DNA of 64,000 nt, from the NCBI GenBank assembly GCA_014549065.1, contig JACDOX010000332.1:462328-526327 (forward strand), given 5' to 3'. A model generated the notes under the pieces. It was given only the letters and a program-made list of their open reading frames with translations. It was not told where the DNA came from and did no database searches. A program made the position numbers and the translations under genes. Numbering within the stretch: position 1 is the first letter of the stretch; every line of letters begins with the position of its first letter. The DNA comes from Cardinalis cardinalis. Lineage: Eukaryota > Chordata > Aves > Passeriformes > Cardinalidae. Shown piece by piece: positions 38,601-48,970 of the stretch.

Positions 38601-41600
38601 CAGAGCCCAAGGACCACGACACCACCAAAGTTCTGCCATCAGCACAAACTCATATGGAGAAGGATGAGCTGCTTCCAACAGCAGTGACAGAGGTCAGAGA
38701 CAAGGAGGGTCACAAGAAAGGGGAGAAGAAAAGAAAAAGGAAAGGCAAAAAGAATCGCCGGAGGCACAAAGGGCGGCACAGAGGGAGGCTGCCCGTCCCC
38801 AGAACGGGAGCTGCAGGAGATGAGCAGGATGACAGTGATGAAGATGATGGTGCTNTCAGAATTCCATCTCATTTCCCAATTCCTGTTCCACCCATAGAAG
38901 CTCCTCCTTTGCCATCCGGATGTTCCACCTCCGACACCACAGTAAGCTGCATTAATGCCAAACTTACACAAATACCTCCCATCTCAGATCCAGACCTAAC
39001 GAGTTTAGACCTTACAGGTAATTAATGGATCTAATTTGCATGACTTTTGTAACATCATCCACCCTCAAATGCAGTCAGCAGCACTGTTAATGCTTTGTCA
39101 TTCCTTAATATAGAAAAGTTTTAGAACTCATTTTACAGCTATGCCCTTAAAACAAGAAATGAAAAATATTAGATTTGCATGCCAGTGTTTAAATACTAAG
39201 ATGAATACACCTACACAAAATTACTGTCCATAATGCTATTTTTGTGATATATTTTCTAGATGCAATATTACACACTTCAGGTGCAGACTGTATCTCATTA
39301 CTGAAACTTTTTCCTTGCCTTCTGTCCCAGGAAATAGCATCACTACTATCTCAGATGAAGCATTCAATGGGGTACCTAATTTGGAATGGATTGATCTGAG
39401 TAAAAATAACATTACCTCTCCTGGCATAGGTCCCAAAGCATTCAAAGTAAGAAAGCCTGACTCCTCTGCTACCCTCTCAGTAATTGCTGCTTAAAATAAT
39501 NTTTTCTGCTTTTCAGTTTTTGGATCTAAACCACTTTGTAACTTGTATAAGTAAGCACTATGTAATTCAACAGCTACTTTGAGAAATCTCTTACCATAAG
39601 AATTATTTCTCAAGAATTAAAATTAAGATATGATAATTTTTCATACCAATCTTTTAAGCTGGCTTAAGNATAATAACCCTCAGTTACTGAAAGCTGCTGT
39701 CCTTCTGCCTGAGTACATTTGCTGACCTACNGAAAATGATCAGTTTGCTCACAGACCAAGAGGATAAGCATGTAATTTCTAAATGCATGTACTTTGAAGT
39801 CCTAAATACTGCCCAGTGTAGTGAGGCAATTCTTCCACAATTCACAGAGAGCAGCAGGAATGCAAACAGTGATCCTGNGGAACCGCAGCAGGGCTGTGGG
39901 GAAGCTCTTTGAGTTACACGTGACATTAACTGGCACTTTTGTTAATATTTAGCAGAAAGTAATCTATTAATTAGACTGACAGGAAAAAATAGTTTTAAAC
40001 TCAAAACACTGGATATTACTGCACTGCTGCTGATAAACCTTACAGAGTGTGTGTTAAAGAAAATCTTAATATTTATCTGCATATTTTGCANCTTGATAAT
40101 ATAAATGCTCTTCATCCTTGTGATAAGATCCTGAAAAAGCTGAAACGTTTGTATTTGGATGGAAATATGCTGGTACTTATTCCCTCTGAATTGCCATCAA
40201 CTTTGGAAGAAATAAAAATAAATGACAACCAACTTCATGTCATTGATGAAGACGGCTTAAAAGGTATTTTAAAAAATGAATANCAATCATATGAAAAGTC
40301 AAAACTAAATTTGAAAAGCTGAATTTTGAACCTGGTTTGACATGGAAAAATAATTGCTAGCTTTAAAGTGCCATGTCTTTAAAAGGCAGCAAAAGCTGAA
40401 AGACTTGCANGACAAAGTATTTTAAAATTATATTTTCCCTTATGCAACTGCTCCTCTCCCAAAGCAGTTTATATTTAAGGTCACTAAGTGGAGGTGAATT
40501 TGAAGCATGTTGAAGACACCTATTATCCCCACCTCTAATCTGATGGCTTTATGTGTGGTAGAACCATTTTAGTTATTTTTAAATTGCATGGAAGTGAACA
40601 GAATTTGATGTCCATGCAAAATAAAGGAGAATATAATTGGAATCAACCATGATCATTTGAAGCCAGTTTAAACACAGGCTGATAGAAAAAAGAGGAAGAA
40701 AAAGGAAAGGGTACCATCCATGTCAGAATTTGATGGACTTTTCTGCTTCCTTTCCTCTCTTGCCAAAAGGGTCCCATCTAAAGTGGATCAGCTGCTGCCC
40801 TTTCCATTTGGACTGGGACAGGAAAATGTAAATAAAGCTGTGGTCAATCTCTAAAGCTCTACAGACTTATGGACAAGTCCATGATTATGAGATAATAAAA
40901 TCAGTTCATTTTTATTTTTCATTGCTGTGAACTGATCAGGGTAATGTTTAAGACTGTTAAATTATGAACGTGTATTTTAATGAGATATATATGATGGCAT
41001 TAATTAACTGAAATGAAACTTTTACTCCTTAGGTTTAAAGAACTTGGTCACTCTGGAATTAGAAGGAAATAAACTTAGTGAAGCAAATGTCAGTCCTTTG
41101 GCCTTTTACCCTTTGAAAAGTCTTTCTTATTTGCGACTGGGAAGAAATAAATTTAGAATTATACCACAAGGTCTTCCTGCCACTCTTGAGGTAAAAAACC
41201 CCAAAACAACCAAAATAAATACTAACAACAACAACCACCCCAACAAACACCCAAAGAGATGCAATTCTTTCTGTTTGCCATTTCAAAGCAATATGTATTC
41301 TCACAAATGAGAAANCAAAACAACTGCTCTGAGAAATTGTTTCTGAAGGTCCCACTCCAGCTACAAACTGACTGGTTCAGATTCAGAATTAACATAGACC
41401 AGGGAATACAGGGGACAGGCAATTGCTGCACTTGGAATTTGCAATGGGAAAACTCAGCCCATTCTGATCTCACAAATTTTCTTCCCAAATGCACTTACAG
41501 GAGTTATATCTTGAACATAATCAAATTGAAGAAGTGTCAGAAATTTGCTTTAACCATACCAGAAACATCAACATCATTGGGCTAAAGCATAACAAATTAG

Positions 41601-43947
41601 AAGAGCACAGGATAGCACCTTTGGCTTGGATAAACCAAGAGTAAGTACCAGACATTTAAAATACATTTATTTCATTTTCATCTGTTTTTAGTGAGTCAAA
41701 TAATCAAATAAATATTTGCACTTCATTACTTTTAACTTAGAATTGTAATTATGCTTTGATTTGTTTACCTTTGCTGTTTTTTTCTAATTTTCCTTTGCCT
41801 AATTGTATAATCTAGAAGATGCTCAGTCAGCTGTCAAATAGAAAGCTCTTCTACCTCAAATCTGTCCCATATTAACATAAAAGTCAATATTTTTTTCTGA
41901 CCACCCATTCAAAGATGAACATTCATTATAAATAATACTATATACAATTATATGGTAATTTAGTATTGATACATAATTATCTCAAAGGTAATTTAAAAAT
42001 AATTTAATACTATCCTGGCCTTATTTCCCATTGGATTAAAAACTATAGAAGTCAATAAGATGAAGGGAAGATGGTGCAGCTGCATTGTCTAAGAGCAGAA
42101 TTTAAGCAGAGTGAGCAATGAGAATGTAAGCAGTAAAAGATGATAGTGCTTTTGATTTTCCTGCTAAATAACTTGCCAAGCTNAGCAGGGTACCTGGCCA
42201 TCACTGGCAGCTGCAGCCCTATCCCTTGATTCCTGAACTTGTGAACTCCTTAAGCTGAAAACAACCACCCTGTTACTACTGACAGCATCTCTCATGCCTG
42301 AAGTGAAGCACAGGGGACTGATTCATTCCCACAATTCCATTTCAAATGGGCTTCAGCACAAAGCTTAAAACTCCCTGTTAATGGGATAATGACTGGAATC
42401 CCAAGGTTATTCCAGTTCTTCAGTGTAACTCCTTATTGCAGCAATCCCAAACTAGTCCCATGGGATTCCCCTGTTTTCCCTCCCCCCCCCCATTACTGGA
42501 GATCTCTTCCCATCAACAAATCCTTGTGCTTGATTGGTAATTTATGACTTAATTATTTCTATTCCCAGAGTAATTATGCATGACCATGTTCCATAAAACA
42601 CATTTTGTCCCATTATCAGGACCAAATTTCCCTTGGAAATTTCATTCCCTAGCAATGCCATGAAGCAGAGCCTTGCACAGATCATGGCACTGCCAGGCCA
42701 GGAGCTCAGAGGGGTTTCAGCCTTTTTTTTTTCTTTTCTTCTTTAATGCAGGAACTTGGAGTCAATTGATCTCTCTTACAATAAGTTGTATCATGTTCCC
42801 TCCTACCTGCCAAAATCTTTACTCCATCTGGTGCTTATAGGAAATCAAATTGAAAGAATTCCAGGCTATGTGTTTGGCCACATGAGGCCTGGGCTGGAGT
42901 ATCTCTACCTGTCCTTTAACAAACTCACTGATGATGGCATTGACCCAGTGTCATTTTTTGGAGCTTACCACTCCCTGAGGGAGCTCTTTTTGGATCACAA
43001 TGAATTGAAGGCTGTACCCTTTGGGATTGATGAAATGAGAAAACTACGTTTTCTAAGACTCAACAATAATAAAATAAGGTAATTTCCAAGCTCTTTTTTT
43101 ACGTTNATGACATTAAAACAAATAAGACATGCTTTGCTTTAGGAATTTGTTATTTTTAAGTAAACATTTGTTAAGAAAATCTGAAGGAGGAGCTGAANTC
43201 TGAATTTTCTTTTGCAATATTTCTTAATATGACAGAAGAAAGATTTCCCCCTCCTCACAGTTATTGAAAATGCTCATCACCAGCAATCACCAGCTTTTCT
43301 GCTCCTGGAGCAGAGCCCAAAGTGATAACAAAACAGCAGGAGTCAGCAGCTGGAGTCACCTGGTGAGCAGGTTCCACCAGCCCCAGCTCTGGAGCCACTG
43401 GTGCTCAATCCAGGCCCTCTGTGCTGTTCTGTAAAGCAAAGGAATGGCAAAGAGAGAATTCCCGTGTGTCAGACAAAGTTTTCATTCAGCAACACATGGC
43501 AATGCTTTCCTCAGGAAAACTCAGTATATGATATAAATGAGAAAACAATGCAGAGAGAATGTTCAAAAGAATGGCTTTTGAAAGCCCTCAGTAAATATGT
43601 AATTGAGAAAATTTAATGTACTGATGAAGTTAACATTTTCAAATATCTAAATAGACAGCAACTCTAAAATAAAAGATGAAGTTAAGAGTTCTCTGCAATG
43701 ATTAGAACATGATTAGAACATGATTCCTCCCCTGTGTCACAGGAGGGTGCCCCCAGAACGGATCTGCAGGACTCAGAGCCACCACGAGGACGAGCATGAC
43801 CACAGTGAGGAGGAGCATGAAGATTCCCACCTGGAACACGTTCACCTTGAAAACAACTACATCAACACAAGGCAGCTCTCCCCACATTCATTTTCATGCA
43901 TAAGATCCTATTGCAGTGTTGTTCTTAAACCACAGAAGACCAAATAA
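32395..43947 (+). CDS. ECM2: ECM2, extracellular matrix protein 2 (all nine coding exons)
   Basis: A secreted matrix protein of the small leucine-rich-repeat neighbourhood. The CDS joins 32419-32674, 37104-37292, 38538-39017, 39331-39446, 40128-40263, 41033-41190, 41501-41640, 42752-43078 and 43743-43947: 2007 nt, 668 aa, frame kept across every junction. Domains: signal peptide (MQAPSLLCCFLLLWLC, 1-22), basic/Pro-rich segment (24-55), VWC domain (about 86-147, ten cysteines), charged linker (150-255), LRRNT-like cysteines (277, 286), then about 14 leucine-rich repeats from residue 301 (for example LEWIDLSKNNI, LESIDLSYNKL, LEYLYLSFNKL), ending SCIRSYCSVVLKPQKTK. The human protein is 699 aa and matches throughout. 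Differences: basic linker, no RGD, His/Asp/Glu insert. The first exon (5' UTR) was not located. ASPN follows on the same strand, and CENPP probably spans the locus antisense. Confidence 0.97.
32758..33168 (-). mobile_element. Solo LTR of an avian endogenous retrovirus, antisense in ECM2 intron
   Basis: A 411-bp element with TG...CA ends on both strands. Flanks are CTCNAA (32752-32757) and CTCTAC (33169-33174), an imperfect 6-bp target duplication. On the minus strand it reads GCCATGATATTTTCTGAAAG, then GCCAGGATTTTTCTCCTGAG, and near its end AATAAATCAGCC, a polyadenylation signal. The orientation is therefore opposite to ECM2. No internal viral sequence is present. It lies 84 bp after the donor of the first ECM2 coding exon. 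Confidence 0.8.
33775..33838. repeat. Direct repeat plus perfect inverted repeat (hairpin)
   Basis: A 16-bp word (TCTGTATCCATAAATA) occurs at 33775-33790 and 33799-33814. The second copy is part of a perfect 20-bp stem: 33795-33814 pairs with 33819-33838 around a 4-nt loop (TCTG, 33815-33818). Confidence 0.9.
37104..37292 (+). CDS. ECM2: ECM2 exon encoding the VWC domain
   Basis: The exon is 189 nt (phase 1 to phase 1), with acceptor TGTTCCCAG and donor CCG|GTATGG. It encodes CTANGMIMFDKAVWSPQPC, CLCSQGQVICDTAMCHPLKC and GECCPVC, the von Willebrand factor C cysteine pattern. Confidence 0.96.
38538..39017 (+). CDS. ECM2: ECM2 exon encoding the charged linker and LRR N-cap
   Basis: The exon is 480 nt. 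It encodes an acidic/Ser segment (SLDSSIISLDDISEVSGDSP), a Lys/Arg-rich block at residues 207-232 and an acidic block (DEQDDSDEDDG). It then encodes PSGCSTSDTTVSCINAKLTQ and the first leucine-rich repeat (LTSLDLTG). One codon (about 38855) contains an N. Confidence 0.95.
39331..39446 (+). CDS. ECM2: ECM2 leucine-rich-repeat exon (NSITTISDEAFNGVPNLEWI)
   Basis: The exon is 116 nt, acceptor CTGTCCCAG, donor AAA|GTAAGA. The sequence LSKNNITSPGIGPKAFK is nearly identical to human ECM2. Confidence 0.96.
40128..40263 (+). CDS. ECM2: ECM2 leucine-rich-repeat exon (ILKKLKRLYLDGNMLVLIPS)
   Basis: The exon is 136 nt. It follows an unusual acceptor, TGTGATAAG, with a short pyrimidine stretch (CTCTTCATCCTTG). 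The phase-0 join AFK|ILKKL matches human AFKLLKKL. The donor is AAAG|GTATTT. Confidence 0.9.
41033..41190 (+). CDS. ECM2: ECM2 leucine-rich-repeat exon (LVTLELEGNKLSEANVSPLA)
   Basis: The exon is 158 nt, acceptor TACTCCTTAG, donor GAG|GTAAAA. It encodes two repeats and the segment NKFRIIPQGLPATLE, as in human. Confidence 0.96.
41501..41640 (+). CDS. ECM2: ECM2 leucine-rich-repeat exon (ELYLEHNQIEEVSEICFNHT)
   Basis: The exon is 140 nt, acceptor GCACTTACAG, donor GA|GTAAGT. FNHT keeps a conserved N-glycosylation sequon (Asn-His-Thr). The exon ends APLAWINQ. Confidence 0.96.
42752..43078 (+). CDS. ECM2: ECM2 leucine-rich-repeat exon (NLESIDLSYNKLYHVPSYLP...NNNKIR)
   Basis: The exon is 327 nt, acceptor TTTAATGCAG, donor AG|GTAATT. 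It is the most conserved exon, with about five repeats including QIERIPGYVFGHM and LYLSFNKLTDDGIDPVSF. Confidence 0.97.
43743..43947 (+). CDS. ECM2: ECM2 terminal coding exon with His/Asp/Glu-rich insert
   Basis: The exon starts after CTGTGTCACAG and ends at TAA 43945-43947. Residues 613-635 (43777-43845) alternate His with Asp/Glu. The last repeat (LEHVHLENNYI) and the C-terminal SFSCIRSYCSVVLKPQ follow, as in human ECM2. Confidence 0.95.
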
Positions 43948-44699
43948 ACCCCCCGATTCTGCATTGCAACCCCCATCTCTAGAAATGCAGTTTTATTTAT
44001 TCTCTCTACTCACTGGTCTGCTTATTTCTGACTTAAAGCCTTCCTACTACCATAAATATGATACTGTAGTAAGGTAGCAGTGTGTTTCTTCATATTGTTT
44101 CATTATAAAACCATTAAATGTAAAAATTGAAGCTTAAGAGTATGAAATCTNTTTTTACTTCTATTAACACTATTCTGCTTAAACACAACAGGTCAAACTG
44201 TGCCCCCAGGCACACCCTCTGTAAGATCAGATTTTAGGATTTAAGAATATAACTAAACCTCAGCTTCGTCCTATCTTATTTAACAGAATTCAAAACATTT
44301 TAAGTGGTACCATCAACTGTAAAAATTGTACATAAGAGATAAAAATCCTTGAACTATGAACATTCTAGCAATGCAGGAATCAAATTTCTTAAAANACACA
44401 CAGGACTGGATTTTCTACCAAAGATTTAGCAGTGTTAAGCTCTCTTCCAAATGAAATTTTAAGAAAAAAAGTTACATTATTTGTTTTAGATGACCCTAAA
44501 AACTTCCTGTACTNTAACACAGATTCTGATGACCTAGANGAATGAGCAATTCATTTCTATCTGGATGCTTTTTTTTTTTAAGCAAAGCATATTTTAATTT
44601 TATAAAATTCTTTTTAAAGTCACACGAATAGGTTCCACTCATTTGTACCACAGTTTATTACATTTTTATACTCTACAGGACATGTAGTCTTATAATAAA
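43943..44699 (+). terminator. Candidate ECM2 polyadenylation signals (AATAAA at 43943 and 44694)
   Basis: AATAAA at 43943-43948 overlaps the TAA stop codon. A second lies at 44694-44699, about 750 bases after the stop. The second is the more usual arrangement, and which one is used cannot be told from sequence alone. Confidence 0.35.
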
Positions 44700-47600
44700 T
44701 TCAAGCAAAACAACACCACATATTGCTGCAAGTATTTTCATTGAAGTAGAAATCATATCAAACATTCAGACTCCTAAGACCCAAAAGAAATTCTGCACTG
44801 GATTTGCATGGGATAACACCACTAAAATACAGATTAATCGAGATTTATTTATATTTTTTTCTCCAAGGTGTGCTTTTTCACTATTAAGATACCATAAAAG
44901 TGAATTTTATGCAAGTGATTTGGCTAAGATTATTCCTGTGGGGGTTTAGTACAATGAGGACCAAGCTCNCCTAAAATCACTCTGTGGAAGTTGCTCCTGT
45001 GAGAAGCCCTCAGCAGTGGGATGTGACCTAAAGTGAAGTTACAGGGCCAAAGTAAAGTCCCAGTAGTGAGACAGAGAATGAAGGAAAATGTTCTCAAAAT
45101 GGAGCACAACAGCAGCAGAGGCAGGAGACCAAGCAGGAGAAAGAGGCCAAGGGATGGAGGACACAACAAACGGGTGGGTGCTCACTTCAGAAATACACAG
45201 CAATTACCCTTGCACATTTCCCTACATCAGATGGAAGCAGCTCAAATTCACTCTTCAAAATTACCAATTATGTTGGAAGTGGAATGGGCTTTACTATAAA
45301 ACTCTCATCACCTCTAAACAGTGAACTTGAAAGAATTTTATAAAGCAAGTAAATGGGATTGTCACCATTTTACAGATTGTGACTCTAGGACACAGTGACC
45401 TGAGAATTCTTGGTCAAGAAAAACATNGGAACAAGTTTGAAATCTTTGGCCACCAGTATGATAAAAATATGCAAGGACAGCTCAACATAAACCCACTGCA
45501 TTTAGATTATTATCTAAAATATATTCAAGCAAATAATTAATTTTTGTAGGTTTATATTGGAAATGAATATACTTTGAGAAGGCCATTGGATTGAAAGAGG
45601 AATAATAGTTTTGCTAAGTGTTATCAGACTCAGAAATCTTATGAAATAGTGTATATATATAAAAATACTGGGAGAGCCTTCATGGCAAGTCCCTGATGAG
45701 AACTGCTTTGAGGGAGATCCTGCTAAGCCAACCCAGTAACACTTCAGCCAGGCAGTGGGATCTGGGGGATGCACAGCAGCATTCTCATGTCTCCTGTTCT
45801 CCACACACAGATGACTTCTATTCACAGATAAACTCAAGAGTGAACCAGCTGCAGCTTTCTAAGACTGCAGAGATGTCCCATCAGAATTTTAAAACCATTT
45901 CAGAGAGGAAACTGCTTATAGTACAGCAAAACCCTGAGTNTGTTTTCAGTAACCCAGCCAGAGACAAATGCAACAGATCTGAACACGAGGTGTGAATGTT
46001 GAAACTACAAGAGGAAAGATATTTTACAGTCAGTAAAAGACCAGAATAGGAGAGGTTAGGCTTCAATAGCCATAGCAATTCCAGAACCACAATGCTTCGT
46101 GGCATAAGAGGATTTTTAGGGGTTTAGAATCTCTGTAAGATTTCTAAGTTCTGACATGATTGTTAGCTCAAGTATCCCATATCAGAATTTAGACAAGACT
46201 TGCTAAATCTCATTATAAATTGAAATGGAGCAGAAGANATCCTGTGGTTATCACCAAATTAATACAAAAGGTATAGAAGATGCTGGTTTTACTGAGTAAA
46301 TGATGATGGAACTTGGAGGATCTGCCTGAGCCAGGGACAGGCATTTCTGGTATGATAAAAACTGTGGAGGTCTCCAAAAAAATAATGTTGTTTCCATGNA
46401 AGCTTGGGTAGCTTTCTGAGTTTGAAGGAACAATTAGAGGCAATGTTTTCTCTAGGCAAGGTAAAAGAGCTTTCTTAGGAAAAAACCTTAACAAAAACCA
46501 CACAAAAGTATCAGAAAAATAAAGGCATCAAATACCTCCCAAAATGAGATTTTCATTATTAGTGCCCATGTGTTGAGGCTATTAGAATCTCTGAGACCCC
46601 AAAAATGTTGAGTTCACTCTATCTACTCTTATCCACTTTACATTTCAATTTAATAGGGATCCCTCCATGACAAAGCTAGAAATCACTCAATTCTGCCCCA
46701 AAAAGGAGTTGCTGTGTGACCACTTGCTTTCTATTTGCCCATGACAAAGTGAATTTCACTCAGTTAATTCACTCTTACAGTAACACTACAGAGAGTGGTT
46801 GATGTAATTTCTGAATTTTGATTCTGAAATACCCATCATGCTTGCACTTNCTGAAAAACCCCTTAGAATACTAAAAGAAAATAACTATCAGAACTAGGAA
46901 ATAGAATGTTAACATTTTTCTACCAAAAATTTGTGTTTTTACTAAAAGAAATCGATGAACTTTAAAGCTCTTTCAAGTCACAGCTTTATAAACAGTTACA
47001 TCACAGCAAGAAAACAAACAGTTTATCATCTGTGTCATGTGGTAATACCAGCCTTAACTGGTGGAAACTCCCCTGAGAAAACATTTTCTCATTTAAGTAC
47101 TATGTTTATATTCCAATGTATACAATTTTCAGACAAGTCTACAGACAGAAAAATAGTAAAATTATGAGTAAATACTACCAAAATAATTTTACACAATATC
47201 CCTGATAACCTTCTGCATGAAGCAGTTTACAGAGGACAAGTCTGCTGACTGTGGGTTTGCAGACCAATGCCATTTCTGGTGTTCTGGAAGGTTCCTCAAG
47301 AGGCTTCAAAAATCTCTCCTCAGCTGGAAGTGTAACCCCAGGGACCTCAACCAACCAACCAATGTCAAAACAACAAAGAACTTGAGGTACCAACATCTGA
47401 TACAACTTCTACACCACCTCTCCTCNCTGAAGTCATGGATGAGGCTTTGGAAGCCGAAACCTCAGGTCAGATCAGTGCTCTAAGGAGTCAGAACCACACC
47501 ATGGCCACCTTGTAGAACATCCCAACCACAGAGGTGAAGCCAACCCTTTGGAAATAGTGAATGTTTTCAAAGAGATTTCCTTTAAAGCTGGTTTTGGCTG

Positions 47601-48714
47601 CAGGAAGCATTTAAAGGCTTAGTGAACTGTGTAACCAACCCTCATCTGGAAGAAGTCCTGCATAACAGTCTCACTGTCTTCTTGTAAAGTGAAAAAGGTA
47701 CAAACATCCATGCAAAAAGATTTATAATGATATGTTGGACTTGCTCAGCAGACACACATTTCTGTTTCCTAATGAACAAAAGAGATCCCTGCTTTTATTG
47801 CATCTTTAGTAACATGACCCCTCTCTTACNGTTAGTTACCATTGAATCCCAAACTCTATTTCAAGGCTTTAATTTTACTTCTCTTGGCACACTGAAGACC
47901 ATTTTAAATGGGGAAAAAACAGCAGACATGTGAAATAAGAGCTCTGATTTAAAGATGTCAACAACTGCTGTTCAGTCTCAAGGTCCCAAAGTATTGTGGA
48001 AAAATGTTGGAACACTTTTTCCATCTAAAAGTAGCGAAGACGTCACTCAAAAACCTCTAAAATGTATTAAACAGATCTCCTTTTCCACATTAAGAAACAA
48101 TCATATGATCAAAATGAATCTAGCTTTTTATTTTCCCAATAAATTAACATCCTACTCCTAAGTTTTATACCAATTCAGGTACCAAGAAGCTATGTTCAAA
48201 TGCCTGCAAGTATAATTTGAACAATTTTGTTACAACTGCTATAATGAAATTCAATGGAAATATAGTGTTTAATGTTCCCAATAACCAGGTTACAAAGTCT
48301 CATTACAGATGCAATGTTCTTTGCTAACAGACACTCTGTTCTACATTAAAATTCCACCAGGAGAGACCCATAAAGACACAGCACTGTTCTTTTATTTTCA
48401 ATTTAAGAAGTGAAGAGAGAACATCAAGCAGAACTCTTTACAAAAATCTTCCATTCTACATGATGCAAGAGTTACTGGGTCACTAAATTACCTTTAAGAA
48501 CACATTCTGCACCATTGTGTGTCTCTGAAAGAANTTCCAGACTTGAGTACTGCATAGAACATTTTGACCATACCAGAAACCAATTAACAATAATTATCAT
48601 CCTTTTTATGATATTGAAATACTCCAGTTAGTAAAGCAAAAGTAAACCAATAGATTCATTACCTCTATGTTGTCAACTTTTTCACACAGTAAATGTGCTT
48701 CTCTCAAGAGTCTT

Positions 48715-48970
48715 AAAAGGATCTCAGAATATTCTGAGTTGGAAGGGGTCCAGGGGGATCCTTGATCCAACCCCTGGTCCTGCACAGACACCCCAACAAT
48801 CCCACCCTGTGCCTGAGAGTGTTGTCCTGACATTCCTGGAGCTCTGGCAGCCTTGGGGCAGTGCCCTTTCCCTGGGGAGCCTGGGCAGTGCCCAGCACCC
48901 AGCACCCACCTTCTGATACCAACCTGAACCTCCCCTGACACAGCCCCAGCCACTCCCTTGGGAATGGCAG
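48715..48970 (-). repeat. CR1 LINE 3' fragment
   Basis: Reverse complement of CR1: AATATTCTGAGTTGGAAGGG, CACCCCAACAATCCCACCCT and GCTCTGGCAGCCTTGGGGCA. It is of the same subfamily as the remnant at 2165-2345. Confidence 0.85.

Larger units (their letters stand above)
32675..43742 (+). other. ECM2 introns
   Basis: Introns 32675-37103, 37293-38537, 39018-39330, 39447-40127, 40264-41032, 41191-41500, 41641-42751 and 43079-43742. The first holds the antisense solo LTR and the hairpin reported separately. In the others I see only AT-rich unique sequence. Confidence 0.8.

Noticed and set aside
43401..43616. A 71-codon plus-strand frame between the last two ECM2 exons, considered as an alternative exon.
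   Set aside because: No leucine-rich-repeat pattern, and the flanking exons join in phase without it.
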